Below are positions 6,987-15,455 of a stretch of DNA of 64,000 nt, one piece after another. The position numbers and the translations under genes were made by a program. The DNA lies in the NCBI GenBank assembly GCA_902789445.1, contig CADAOB010000005.1, positions 1 to 64,000 of the forward strand, written 5' to 3'. Source of the stretch: an uncultured Bacteroidia bacterium (GTDB taxonomy: Bacteria > Bacteroidota > Bacteroidia > Bacteroidales > UBA932). Under the pieces are notes generated by a model. That model made no database searches and had not been told where the DNA came from. It saw only the letters and a program-made list of their open reading frames with translations. Each line of letters opens with the position of its first letter. Positions within the stretch are counted from its first letter, which is position 1.

Positions 6987-8105
6987 ATGGAACTGATCGT
7001 CGGTACGTACGGGCAGCGGATGCGTCTGCTCGAACTGACGCAAGCCTCCTTCGAGGTCTTGTCTTCCACCGACTTCGAAGCAGAAAATACGTCCGCTCTG
7101 GCCCTTTCGCCAGACGGACGTTTTCTCTTCGCCGTGTCGGAGAGCGGTGAGCGGTCGGGAGTCTATTCTTTCGAGATCCTCCCATCCCGCAATCCAGCCA
7201 CCCCGTCGGCCGGGCGGATTGTCAAGCGATCGGAGATCCGGGACGTCTCACCCGATCCCTGCCACCTGCTCTACCTACCCGGTTATTTCAACCAGTGCGG
7301 AGATCCCGACAACGGTGCACTGCTGACGGCCGACTATTCAGGGGGCAGCGTCAGTGTCTATCCCGTGCTGCGCGGCCGCATCCAACCCCCTGTGCAAGTG
7401 GTTCATTTTGAGGGACACGGGACTGTACCGCTCCGGCAGGAAGCACCCCATATCCATCATCTGGCCCAGCACGGAAACCTGCTGCTGGCGGTGGACCTGG
7501 GTACCGATTGCATCCATGTACTGCGTCTGTTCGACAACGTTGTCCGGCCGCTCTGCGATACCCGGCTCCGCCGCGAGCCGCGGCTGGAGCGTCTCTTCGA
7601 CATCCCGGCCCCGAGTGGAAGCGGGCCGCGCCACCTGGTTTTCGATCCCAGCGGAACGCACTTCTATGTCCTCACGGAGCTCAGCAACGAGCTGCTCGTC
7701 TATTCCTGCCCGGATTTCGCGACGGCAGACGACCGGCCGGTCCTGCTGCAACGGCTTCCGGCCGGAGACCGCAGCTATCCCACACAGGCCGGCGGCGACC
7801 TCCAGCTGAGCCCGGACGGCCGGCATCTCTATGCTTCGATGCGCAACGGCGGCGACGGACTGGTTATCTGCGATATCCTGCCCGACGGCTCGCTGCGGCG
7901 TTGCGGCTTCCAGCCCACCGGTGCGCACGTGCGTGATTTCATGTTCCTGCCGGACAAACCGGTCCTGCTGGCCTGCTGCAAGAACGGCCGCTGCGTCCAA
8001 TTCTACCGATACCATCCGGAAGACGGAAGCTTGTCGCTCCTGCAGGAGATTCCTTTTGACGGCCCTTATTTCGGCGAACCGGTTTTCGGGCAGCCTCTCC
8101 GTTAA
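6987..8105 (+). CDS. Lactonase-family beta-propeller (6-phosphogluconolactonase-like)
   Basis: The 372-residue protein has the seven-bladed propeller pattern of the Pgl/muconate-cycloisomerase lactonase family. It carries repeated LSPDGRFLF and LSPDGRHLYAS blades, an ADYSGGSVSVY segment, and the HIHHL and SGPRHLVF elements that supply metal and active-site residues. The expected reaction is hydrolysis of 6-phosphogluconolactone in the oxidative pentose phosphate pathway. There is no signal peptide. Its position behind pgk suggests a shared central-carbon operon. Substrate assignment rests on family membership only. Confidence 0.82.
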   Translation: MELIVGTYGQRMRLLELTQASFEVLSSTDFEAENTSALALSPDGRFLFAVSESGERSGVYSFEILPSRNPATPSAGRIVKRSEIRDVSPDPCHLLYLPGYFNQCGDPDNGALLTADYSGGSVSVYPVLRGRIQPPVQVVHFEGHGTVPLRQEAPHIHHLAQHGNLLLAVDLGTDCIHVLRLFDNVVRPLCDTRLRREPRLERLFDIPAPSGSGPRHLVFDPSGTHFYVLTELSNELLVYSCPDFATADDRPVLLQRLPAGDRSYPTQAGGDLQLSPDGRHLYASMRNGGDGLVICDILPDGSLRRCGFQPTGAHVRDFMFLPDKPVLLACCKNGRCVQFYRYHPEDGSLSLLQEIPFDGPYFGEPVFGQPLR

Positions 8106-8119
8106 ACGCGATCCGTATC

Positions 8120-8149
8120 TATCCGTTTTTATCCGTTTATAAACGTTTA
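8120..8149 (+). promoter_or_regulatory. Repeated motif before the 182-aa gene
   Basis: TATCCGTTT occurs at 8120-8128 and 8130-8138, followed by AAACGTTTA at 8141-8149, which runs into the start codon. It mirrors the pgk leader motif in opposite orientation and with the same ten-base spacing. Confidence 0.45.
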
Positions 8150-8697
8150 TGGACGAACAAGAATACCTGAGCCAATACGAACACCGCCTGCAGGACTCGC
8201 TCGTGAGTCTGTGCACGGCCTATGAGATGATGGGCGGCGTCCTTCTGGAGAACGACGACATCGAAAGCAAATTCATCGAGGCGCTGGCCCAGCCTTACCT
8301 GGCCGATGCCGTGCGGGAATACCGTGCGTATCCCGAGGCTTCCGTTGCCTGGGCAGGCTATCTGGGAATGGCGGTGGCCAAACTCTGGGATGCCGACTGG
8401 CAGGCTTATCAGGCCGTGACCTACCGCGAGCTGCAGGGCCCGCGCGGCTTCGACGATCTCGACGAACGGATCACGACGCAAGTGCTCGGCTATGCGCTTG
8501 ACAGCGAACCCGCCCGGCGGATTGCCGACATGCTGTCGAACTGCGCCGTCGAGGCGCTTACGATGATCCGTCACGAACACATCGAGCCCCAAAGTCCCCG
8601 CGCCTACTACGTCTTCGCCCGGACCGTACAGGTCCTCTACCGCATCGGTGCTTCCATCGAGCTGTTTCTGCTCGGTTACAAACTCGAGCGGCTGTAA
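8149..8697 (+). CDS. Unknown helical protein (182 aa)
   Basis: I do not recognise this family. The protein has no signal peptide and no membrane segment. It looks wholly alpha-helical and acidic, with many aromatic residues in helices (YLSQYEHRLQDSL, AWAGYLGMAVAKLWDADW, YYVFARTVQVLYRIGASIEL). It starts 43 bases after the lactonase stop with no clear promoter of its own, so it may belong to the pgk unit. The start codon overlaps a repeated AAACGTTTA motif. It is likely a real gene by codon pattern and length. Confidence 0.7.
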   Translation: MDEQEYLSQYEHRLQDSLVSLCTAYEMMGGVLLENDDIESKFIEALAQPYLADAVREYRAYPEASVAWAGYLGMAVAKLWDADWQAYQAVTYRELQGPRGFDDLDERITTQVLGYALDSEPARRIADMLSNCAVEALTMIRHEHIEPQSPRAYYVFARTVQVLYRIGASIELFLLGYKLERL

Positions 8698-8700
8698 ATA

Positions 8701-8750
8701 TTTCGCCACAGGAAAGCGACCTTTCGCCACTAAATCCGTCTATTTGCCAC
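8701..8750 (+). promoter_or_regulatory. Three phased copies of TTTCGCCAC
   Basis: TTTCGCCAC lies at 8701-8709 and 8722-8730, and ATTTGCCAC at 8742-8750. The spacings of 21 and 20 bases equal two DNA turns. They lie 40-90 bases upstream of the acyl-CoA synthetase promoter, which fits an operator array. Confidence 0.45.
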
Positions 8751-8764
8751 AACGGGGGTTCCAG

Positions 8765-8784
8765 GCCGGCACAGCGGTGCCGGC
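8765..8784 (+). terminator. GC-rich hairpin after the 182-aa gene
   Basis: GCCGGCAC (8765-8772) pairs perfectly with GTGCCGGC (8777-8784). Only a weak T-rich stretch follows, so termination is possible but not certain. Confidence 0.45.
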
Positions 8785-8791
8785 ATTCTTG

Positions 8792-8799
8792 TATTTTTG
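8792..8799 (+). promoter_or_regulatory. Acyl-CoA synthetase promoter, -7 element
   Basis: TATTTTTG matches TAnnTTTG. Transcription would start near 8806, which argues for the ATG at 8837 rather than the one at 8810. Confidence 0.68.
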
Positions 8800-8836
8800 C
8801 AGGGATTGAATGATCAACCTTAATATCAGAACTAAT

Positions 8837-10501
8837 ATGTATCCGTTGACCAAAAAAGACGACTTCATCAAAGTTTTCGAACAGTCGATGAAGCAGTGCT
8901 GGGACAAGACCGCGCTTGTGGAGTTTCAGAATCCCGGCCTCACCTATGGCGGACTGGCCGCCAAGATTGAAAAGAATCTCATTCTCTGGAAAGCCGCCGG
9001 CCTGAAAGCCGGGGACAAAATAGCCCTCAACGCCCGCAGTTCCGCCGGTTGGGGCATCACCTATTTTTCCGCCCACGTCGGACATTATGTGGCCGTTCAG
9101 ATTTTCAACGGCTTCACGCCGACCGACACCCAGGGGCTGGTGAACCATTCCGAGAGCCGGCTGCTCTACACCGAAAAAATGCTTTTCACGCGGATGGATT
9201 TCGAGGCAATGCCGGGTCTGCTGGCCGCCATCGACGCCCACACCGGGGAACTGCTTGCCAGCCGGGACGGTTTCGACAAGGTCTATGCACAGGCGGAGGA
9301 ACTGTTTACCGCCGCCCACCCGGCGGGCGTTACAGCGGAAGACGTGCACTATGAGGCCCGCGAACTCGACGAACTGGCCGCCATCATGTACACCTCCGGC
9401 TCGACGGGCAACCCGAAAGGCGTGATGCTCACCGTCCGCAACCTGAGCTCCAACATCCAGCTGATTCCGCACCATTTCCCCTATCACCGCGAAGACAATT
9501 ACGTGAGCGTGCTCCCCTATGCCCACATCTTCGGCCTGGTCTATGACCTGATGGCCCCGCTGTGCTACGGCATGACGCTCTGCATCCTCTACGTTCCGCC
9601 GGTGCCGGCCAACCTCAAGCCTGCCCTGCGCCAGTACAAACCGTACGTGTTCTTCGCCGTGCCGCTGATCATCAACAAACTGCTCGACGAGAGCATCGGT
9701 GAGTTCATCCATAGCCAGTCGGGCGCCGCCAAACTGGCCGACTACCAGAACAATCCCGATTTCTGCGAGGCGCTCCACGACATCTTCATGCGCGCCCTGG
9801 GCGGCGGCTGCGGCCTGCTGATCACCGGCGGTGCGGCGATGCCCGAGTCGCTCGAAAAACTGATGCTCGAACAGCTTAAAGTCCCGTTCGTCACGGGCTA
9901 CGGCATGACGGAGTGTGCGCCCACCATCACCCTGGGCCACAAGGAAACCTATGTGATGAAGGAATGCGGCGAACCGGTCCCCGAAGGCATCGAACTGCGC
10001 ATCGACTCGGAAGATCCGCGCCATGTCGCGGGCGAAGTGCTCGTACGCGGTCATGTGGTTTTCGCCGGCTACTACAAGAACGAAGCGGCCACCCGCGCAG
10101 CCTTTACCCCCGACGGCTGGTTCCGGACGGGCGACCTGGGCACGCAGGACGAGCTCGGCCGGGTGTTCCTGGTCGGCCGCTGCAAGAGCATGATCCTCTC
10201 AACCAACGGCCAGAACATCTACCCGGAGGAGATCGAAGTGGTGCTCAACCAGCTGCCCTACGTGGCTGAATCGCTGATCGTCAGCCGCGAAAACAAGCTG
10301 ATCGCCCTGATCGTCCCGAACTACAAACTGCTGGAAGACCAGGGCATCTCGAAGGAGAAGCTCAAGGAAATCATGGACGACAACCTGGAGAAGATCAACA
10401 CGCAGATTCCCGCCTACAGCGAGATCAGCAGCTACGCCCTCCTGGCCGAGCCCTTCGACAAGACCCCGAAGGGCAGCATCCGCCGCTTCATGTATTCCTA
10501 A
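8837..10501 (+). CDS. AMP-forming acyl-CoA synthetase (FadD-like)
   Basis: It activates a carboxylic acid, probably a long-chain fatty acid, to acyl-AMP and then acyl-CoA. The 554-residue protein carries the ANL-superfamily motifs: the P-loop YTSGSTGNPKGVML near residue 190, GYGMTECAPTI, the GWFRTGDLG aspartate motif, and a C-terminal PKGSIRR lysine. The start at 8837 gives MYPLTKKDDF; an upstream ATG at 8810 would lie almost at the transcription start. A strong terminator follows at 10543. The chain-length specificity is not readable. Confidence 0.88.
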   Translation: MYPLTKKDDFIKVFEQSMKQCWDKTALVEFQNPGLTYGGLAAKIEKNLILWKAAGLKAGDKIALNARSSAGWGITYFSAHVGHYVAVQIFNGFTPTDTQGLVNHSESRLLYTEKMLFTRMDFEAMPGLLAAIDAHTGELLASRDGFDKVYAQAEELFTAAHPAGVTAEDVHYEARELDELAAIMYTSGSTGNPKGVMLTVRNLSSNIQLIPHHFPYHREDNYVSVLPYAHIFGLVYDLMAPLCYGMTLCILYVPPVPANLKPALRQYKPYVFFAVPLIINKLLDESIGEFIHSQSGAAKLADYQNNPDFCEALHDIFMRALGGGCGLLITGGAAMPESLEKLMLEQLKVPFVTGYGMTECAPTITLGHKETYVMKECGEPVPEGIELRIDSEDPRHVAGEVLVRGHVVFAGYYKNEAATRAAFTPDGWFRTGDLGTQDELGRVFLVGRCKSMILSTNGQNIYPEEIEVVLNQLPYVAESLIVSRENKLIALIVPNYKLLEDQGISKEKLKEIMDDNLEKINTQIPAYSEISSYALLAEPFDKTPKGSIRRFMYS

Positions 10502-10542
10502 AAAAACATCAAAAACAAAGCTCTGATAACGAGCACTTTACT

Positions 10543-10582
10543 AAAGTCTTTCTGTCCTACGCGGAACAGAAAGACTTTTTTT
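10543..10582 (+). terminator. Intrinsic terminator after the acyl-CoA synthetase gene
   Basis: AAAGTCTTTCTGT (10543-10555) pairs perfectly with ACAGAAAGACTTT (10566-10578) and is followed by a T run. Confidence 0.9.
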
Positions 10583-10595
10583 CATGTTTTTTGCG

Positions 10596-10603
10596 TACCT
10601 TTG
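10596..10603 (+). promoter_or_regulatory. Promoter of the methyltransferase operon, -7 element
   Basis: TACCTTTG matches the consensus and ends only six bases before the ATG at 10610. The transcript would have almost no leader. Confidence 0.65.
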
Positions 10604-10609
10604 TAGGAT

Positions 10610-11548
10610 ATGACGATTGAACAACCCTCTGCCGACTGGCGGGACTACGAACTGATTGACTCGGGCGATTTCGCGAAGCTCGAGCGCTGGGGGCCGTATG
10701 TGACCATCCGGCCCGAGCCGAAGGCCCTGTGGGCCAAGAGTCTCAGCGATGCGGAGTGGCGTCGTCTGGCCCACACCGAGTTCAAGCCCGGCGCCGGATT
10801 CGGCAAAGCGGGCAAGGAAGACAGCGGCACCTGGACGATGCTTCACAAGATGCAGGAGCAGTGGACGATCGCCTATCCCGCCGGCGGTTTCAAGCTCCGG
10901 CTCGGCCTGACGTCGTTCAAGCATGTAGGCGTATTCCCGGAGCAGGCTCCCAACTGGGACTTCATCGGCGAAAGCGTCCGGCAGATCATCGCCGCGGAAG
11001 GCGGCAGCCGGGGCGAAGGGCCCGGCAATGACCGCAGCAGCGCGCCGAAGGTGCTTAATTTGTTTGCGTACACCGGTGCCGCTTCGCTGGCTGCCCGCCG
11101 CGCCGGCGCCGAGGTGACCCACCTCGACGCGGTCCGCCAGGTCGTCACCTGGGCGCGCGGCAACATGGAACTCAGCGGGATGGACGGCATCCGCTGGATC
11201 ATCGAAGACGCCCTCAAATTCGCCCGGCGGGAGGCCCGCCGCGGCAACCGCTACCAGGGCATCATCCTCGATCCGCCGGCCTACGGCCACGGTCCCGACG
11301 GCGAACGCTGGAAACTCGACGAATGCCTGTACGACCTGCTGCAGCAATGCGCCGCCATCCTGGCGCCGGAGAAGAGTTTCCTGGTGCTGAACCTCTACAG
11401 CAACGGCTACTCGGCCGTCCTGGCCGACACGCTGGTGCGCAGCACGTTCGGCACAAAGTATGCAAGCCTTGACTACGGCGAACTCGTGCTGCGCGACCGC
11501 GCCGGCCGCGCCCTGCCGTTGAGTGTATTTTCACGATTAAAACGATAA
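10610..11548 (+). CDS. Class I SAM-dependent rRNA-type methyltransferase (RlmI/RlmK-like)
   Basis: The 312-residue protein has a Rossmann-fold methyltransferase domain. The SAM-binding motif LNLFAYTGAASL leads, followed by the acidic THLDAV, and the catalytic-type DPPAYGHG motif lies in the second half. It resembles the C-terminal part of the COG1092 family that methylates 23S rRNA, but it lacks the usual N-terminal PUA domain. The start codon lies six bases after a promoter -7 element. It heads a five-gene operon with lgt, a CapA-like gene, a CNNM gene and miaA; lgt begins two bases after its stop. Confidence 0.82.
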   Translation: MTIEQPSADWRDYELIDSGDFAKLERWGPYVTIRPEPKALWAKSLSDAEWRRLAHTEFKPGAGFGKAGKEDSGTWTMLHKMQEQWTIAYPAGGFKLRLGLTSFKHVGVFPEQAPNWDFIGESVRQIIAAEGGSRGEGPGNDRSSAPKVLNLFAYTGAASLAARRAGAEVTHLDAVRQVVTWARGNMELSGMDGIRWIIEDALKFARREARRGNRYQGIILDPPAYGHGPDGERWKLDECLYDLLQQCAAILAPEKSFLVLNLYSNGYSAVLADTLVRSTFGTKYASLDYGELVLRDRAGRALPLSVFSRLKR

Positions 11549-11550
11549 TA

Positions 11551-12453
11551 ATGATAGATTTCTTATCCGTCACCTGGAATGTCGATCCGGTCATCTTCAA
11601 GATCGGACCGTTGACCCTGCGCTGGTACTCGCTGCTGTTCGTAGCCGGATTCCCGCTGGGCTACTGGCTCTTCGATAAATTCTACAAACGCGAGGGCGTG
11701 GACACCAAGCTGCTCGAACCGCTGCTCTATGCCCTGCTGATCGGCACCATCGTGGGCGCCCGGCTCGGCCACTGCCTTTTCTATGAACCGGCCTACTACC
11801 TGTCGAAAGCGCACTGGGTCGAGATCTTCATGCCCTGGCGCGGCGGCCTGGCCTCGCACGGCGGGGCCATCGGCGTCATCCTGGCGGTCTGGTGGTACGC
11901 CCACCGCTACGGCAAAAAGAACGGCTTCGACATGCTCTGGGTGCTCGACCGCCTGGTCATCTGCGTGGCTTTCGCCGGCTGCTGCATCCGCCTGGGCAAC
12001 CTCTTCAACTCGGAAATCTACGGCGACGTGACCGACCTGCCCTGGGGCTTCATCTTCGCCCGCCGCGGCGAGACGCTGCCCAAGCATCCGACCCAGATCT
12101 ACGAGGCACTCTCCTACCTCATCCTGGGCCTGGTCCTGGCCTGGCTGTATTTCAAGAAACTGGACAAGATCCACAAGGGCCTGCTCTTCGGCCTGTTCTT
12201 CCTGGGTTGCTTCGGCATGCGTTTCCTGATCGAATTCATCAAGGAACCGCAGGTGGGCTTCGAGGAAGACATGGCGCTCAACATGGGGCAGCTGCTCAGC
12301 ATCCCGTGCATCCTGGTGGGCCTCTTCTTCATCGGTTATGCCTGTGTGAAGAAGCTGCCGGCCCGGCGCATCGAGCCGGAGAAGACCAACTACCGCCCGC
12401 TCTCGAAAGAGCAGCGTGCCGCCCAGATGCAGAACGAGAAGAAACGCAAATGA
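11551..12453 (+). CDS. lgt: Prolipoprotein diacylglyceryl transferase
   Basis: Lgt moves a diacylglyceryl group from phosphatidylglycerol to the lipobox cysteine of prelipoproteins in the inner membrane. The 300-residue protein has about seven membrane helices. The family signatures are present: GARLGHCLFYEP, the HGGAIG motif, and RLGNLFNSEIYG. The C-terminus is charged. Its stop overlaps the next start as ATGA. Confidence 0.96.
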   Translation: MIDFLSVTWNVDPVIFKIGPLTLRWYSLLFVAGFPLGYWLFDKFYKREGVDTKLLEPLLYALLIGTIVGARLGHCLFYEPAYYLSKAHWVEIFMPWRGGLASHGGAIGVILAVWWYAHRYGKKNGFDMLWVLDRLVICVAFAGCCIRLGNLFNSEIYGDVTDLPWGFIFARRGETLPKHPTQIYEALSYLILGLVLAWLYFKKLDKIHKGLLFGLFFLGCFGMRFLIEFIKEPQVGFEEDMALNMGQLLSIPCILVGLFFIGYACVKKLPARRIEPEKTNYRPLSKEQRAAQMQNEKKRK

Positions 12454-13499
12454 GACGCACGTTCCTGGCCCTGCTGATGCTGTTGTGCTGCACCGCCGTC
12501 CCGGCCGTGGCCCAGACAACGGATTCCCTGCTGACCATCGCCATGTGCGGCGACATCATGATGGGGACGACCTACCCCACCGTCCGCCTGCCGCAGAACG
12601 AAGGACGGGACATCTTCGCCGACGTAAAACAGCTTTTCCTCGATGCGGACCTGGCGGCCGGCAACCTGGAAGGGGTGATCTGCGAAGGCGGCACCTGCAC
12701 GAAAAACACCGAAAAGGCCAACAACTATGCCTTCCGGATGCCGGAAAGCTACGCCCCGCTGCTCAAGGAGGCGGGCTTCGACTACCTCAACCTGGGAAAC
12801 AACCACACCAACGACTTCGGCAGTTTCGGCTTGGCCCGGACGCAGGAAATCCTTGACCAGCAGGGCATCCGCTACAGCGGGCTGCCCGACTGCGAAAGCG
12901 TCGTCATCGAGAAGGACGGCATCCGCTACGGCATCTGCTCCTTCGGACACAATTCCTACACGCTGAAACATACCGATACGGCGTCCGTGACCCGGATTGT
13001 CACGGCCCTGCGGCCGCAATGCGACATCCTGATCGTGAATTTCCACGGCGGCGCAGAAGGCTCGAAATACTCGCACCTGCCGGACGGTCCGGAGACCTAC
13101 CTGGGCGAGAACCGCGGCAACCTGCGCGCCTTCGCCCACCGCTGCATCGACCTGGGCGCCGACCTTGTCTTCGGACACGGGCCCCACGTCACCCGGGCCG
13201 TGGAGCTGTACAAGGACCGGCTGGTGGCCTACAGCCTGGGCAACTTCTGCACGACTTTCGGCGTGAACCTGGCCGGGGTGAACGGCTATGCCCCCGTGCT
13301 GGTGGCCCGCATCACCCGGGACGGGCGCTTCGTGGACGGGCGCATCCACTCTTTCATCCAGACCCAGGGCACCGGCCCGAAGCTGGATGCTTCCGACAAG
13401 GTGGCGCAGCACATGCGCAGCCTCTCGGAAGCGGATTTCCGCGGCCAGTATGGCCTGGAAATCTCCGACAACGGAACTTTGACTAGAAAAACGAGATAA
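12450..13499 (+). CDS. CapA-family secreted protein (metallophosphoesterase-like)
   Basis: The 349-residue protein has a signal peptide (residues 1-22, ending AVA-Q). The rest is the CapA/PgsA-type domain: MCGDIMMGT, NLEGVI, LNLGNNHTNDFG, a histidine in NFHGGAE, and FGHGPHVTRAVE. These are the metal-ligand positions of the calcineurin-like fold. CapA homologues take part in poly-gamma-glutamate capsule export or cell-envelope work, but many have unknown roles. The start ATG overlaps the lgt stop. In-frame open sequence upstream lies inside lgt and is not used. Confidence 0.85.
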   Translation: MRRTFLALLMLLCCTAVPAVAQTTDSLLTIAMCGDIMMGTTYPTVRLPQNEGRDIFADVKQLFLDADLAAGNLEGVICEGGTCTKNTEKANNYAFRMPESYAPLLKEAGFDYLNLGNNHTNDFGSFGLARTQEILDQQGIRYSGLPDCESVVIEKDGIRYGICSFGHNSYTLKHTDTASVTRIVTALRPQCDILIVNFHGGAEGSKYSHLPDGPETYLGENRGNLRAFAHRCIDLGADLVFGHGPHVTRAVELYKDRLVAYSLGNFCTTFGVNLAGVNGYAPVLVARITRDGRFVDGRIHSFIQTQGTGPKLDASDKVAQHMRSLSEADFRGQYGLEISDNGTLTRKTR

Positions 13500-14581
13500 T
13501 GGCACTGTTGCTGATCTTTCTACTGGGTGCGATGGGCATCTCCTTCCTCTGCTCGATCCTCGAGTCGGTGCTGATGTCCACGCCCATATCGTTCATCACG
13601 ATGCGGGAGAGCGAGGGCTACAAGCCCGCCACCCGTTTCATGCAATATAAAGAGGACAGCGCCCGGCCCCTGGCCGCGATCCTGGCCCTGAACACCATCG
13701 CCAACACCATCGGCGCCGCCGGCGTGGGCCGGCAGGCCACGCTGCTGTGGGGCTCGGAGATGTTCGGCTGGGTGTCGGCCATCACCACGCTGCTCATCCT
13801 GGTCTTTTCCGAAATCATCCCGAAGACCATCGGAACCTCCTACTACCGGAAGCTGATGGGCCCGACCACGGCCTTCCTGCGCATCCTGATCACGGTGATG
13901 TACCCCATCGTCATCCTGATCGAACTGATCACCCGGATCTTCCAGAAAGACGATGACGAAGCCTCGGTCAGCCGCGAAGAGGTCTCCGCCATGGCCAATG
14001 TAGGCGAAGAGGAAGGCGTGATCGACAAGGACGAAAACCGCATCATCCAGAATGTCATCAAGCTTGACAACGTGAAAGCCTACGACGTGATGACCCCCCG
14101 CGTGGTCGCCCAGACCGCGTCGGAAAACATGACGCTCAAGAATTTCTACAAGGACAAGGACTTCGAGCACTACTCCCGCATCCCTGTCTATAGCGAGAGC
14201 GACGAGTTCATCACGGGCTACATCCTGCGCAGCGAAGCGCTCGAGTGCCTGGCCGAAGACAAGTTCGACATGCGCCTGAGCGAGATCAAGCGCGACATCA
14301 CCTTCTTCAACGAAGAGCAGTCCGTGGCCGACATCTGGGACACCCTGCTGGCCAAGAAGGAGCAGATCGGCCTGATCATCGACGAATACGGCTGCTTCCA
14401 GGGCATCCTGACGCTCGAAGACATTATCGAGACCATCCTCGGCCTGGAGATCATCGACGAGAACGACGAAGCCAGCGACATGCAGCAGTTCGCCCGCGAG
14501 CGCTGGAAACAGCGCGCCAAACGTTTCAAGGAGATCCAGCTTCCCGACACGGACAGCGAAGGCGAAAGCGAAAAAGACTGA
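13499..14581 (+). CDS. CNNM/CBS-domain membrane protein (CorC/HlyC family)
   Basis: The 360-residue protein begins with a DUF21/CNNM membrane domain of about four helices (SILESVLMSTP, NTIANTIGAAGVG, FSEIIPKTIG). A pair of CBS domains follows (KAYDVMTPRVVAQTASE, IIDEYGCFQGILTLEDIIE). Homologues export Mg or Co ions or contribute to resistance to them. The C-terminal transporter-associated domain seems short or absent. The start overlaps the CapA stop as TAATG. Confidence 0.87.
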   Translation: MALLLIFLLGAMGISFLCSILESVLMSTPISFITMRESEGYKPATRFMQYKEDSARPLAAILALNTIANTIGAAGVGRQATLLWGSEMFGWVSAITTLLILVFSEIIPKTIGTSYYRKLMGPTTAFLRILITVMYPIVILIELITRIFQKDDDEASVSREEVSAMANVGEEEGVIDKDENRIIQNVIKLDNVKAYDVMTPRVVAQTASENMTLKNFYKDKDFEHYSRIPVYSESDEFITGYILRSEALECLAEDKFDMRLSEIKRDITFFNEEQSVADIWDTLLAKKEQIGLIIDEYGCFQGILTLEDIIETILGLEIIDENDEASDMQQFARERWKQRAKRFKEIQLPDTDSEGESEKD

Positions 14582-14588
14582 CCTGCCT

Positions 14589-15455
14589 ATGCTTCCCGAC
14601 GGCTACGACCTGATCTGCATCCTCGGCCCTACCGCCTCCGGCAAGACCCGCTATGCAGTCCGGCTGGCCCGGGAACTGGACGGTGAAATCCTCTCCGGCG
14701 ACTCCCGCCAGGTCTATCGCGGAATGGACATCGGCACCGGCAAGGACCTGTCCGAATACGGGGAAATCCCCTACCACCTGATCGACATCGTCGAGGCAGG
14801 CACAAAATACAATATCTTCCAGTACCAGCACGACTTCGAGCGCGCCTACCGCGACATCGTCGAGCGGGGCAAGACGCCGATCCTCTGCGGCGGCAGCGGC
14901 CTCTACATCGAGGCCGCCACCTGCGGATACCATCTGCCCGACGTCCCGCCCGACCCCGCACTCCGCGCCGAACTCGAGCAATACCCCACCGAAGAACTGA
15001 TCGCCCGCTACGAAGCGCTCCGCACCCCGCACAACACCACGGACTACGATACGCGCCAGCGTCTGATCCGCGCCCTGGAGATTGCCATCTACGAAGAAAG
15101 CCATCCGGTGGAACGGACGGCTTTCCTGCCCCGCAAGACAAAATACATCGGTATCGACGTTTCACGCGACGAACGTAACGCACGCATTGACCGGCGCCTC
15201 CGCGCCCGCCTTGAGGAAGGCCTGGTACAAGAAGTCCGCGGCCTGCTCGACCGCGGACTCTCACCGGAAGACCTGCTCTACTACGGGCTGGAATACAAAT
15301 TCGTAACGCTCTACCTCACCGGCGCCCTCTCCTACGATGAAATGGTCCTCAGACTCCAGACCGCCATCCACCAGTTTGCCAAGCGACAGATGACCTGGTT
15401 CAGGGGCATGGAGAGACGGGGCATCACGATCGAATGGGTGAAATGGAACGGATAG
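14589..15455 (+). CDS. miaA: tRNA dimethylallyltransferase MiaA
   Basis: MiaA adds a dimethylallyl group to A37 of tRNAs that read codons starting with U. The 288-residue protein has the P-loop GPTASGKT (13-20) and SGDSRQVYRGMDIGTGKD, the DMAPP and tRNA site. The central TRQRLIRALEI region and the C-terminal KRQMTWFR motif are also present. It ends the plus-strand operon. Its last 32 bases overlap the 3' end of the convergent polysaccharide operon. Confidence 0.95.
   Translation: MLPDGYDLICILGPTASGKTRYAVRLARELDGEILSGDSRQVYRGMDIGTGKDLSEYGEIPYHLIDIVEAGTKYNIFQYQHDFERAYRDIVERGKTPILCGGSGLYIEAATCGYHLPDVPPDPALRAELEQYPTEELIARYEALRTPHNTTDYDTRQRLIRALEIAIYEESHPVERTAFLPRKTKYIGIDVSRDERNARIDRRLRARLEEGLVQEVRGLLDRGLSPEDLLYYGLEYKFVTLYLTGALSYDEMVLRLQTAIHQFAKRQMTWFRGMERRGITIEWVKWNG

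Noticed and set aside
11892..13499. A 535-aa protein starting inside lgt
   Set aside because: The first 186 residues are the wrong frame of lgt. The CapA-like gene has a signal peptide starting exactly at the ATGA overlap at 12450.
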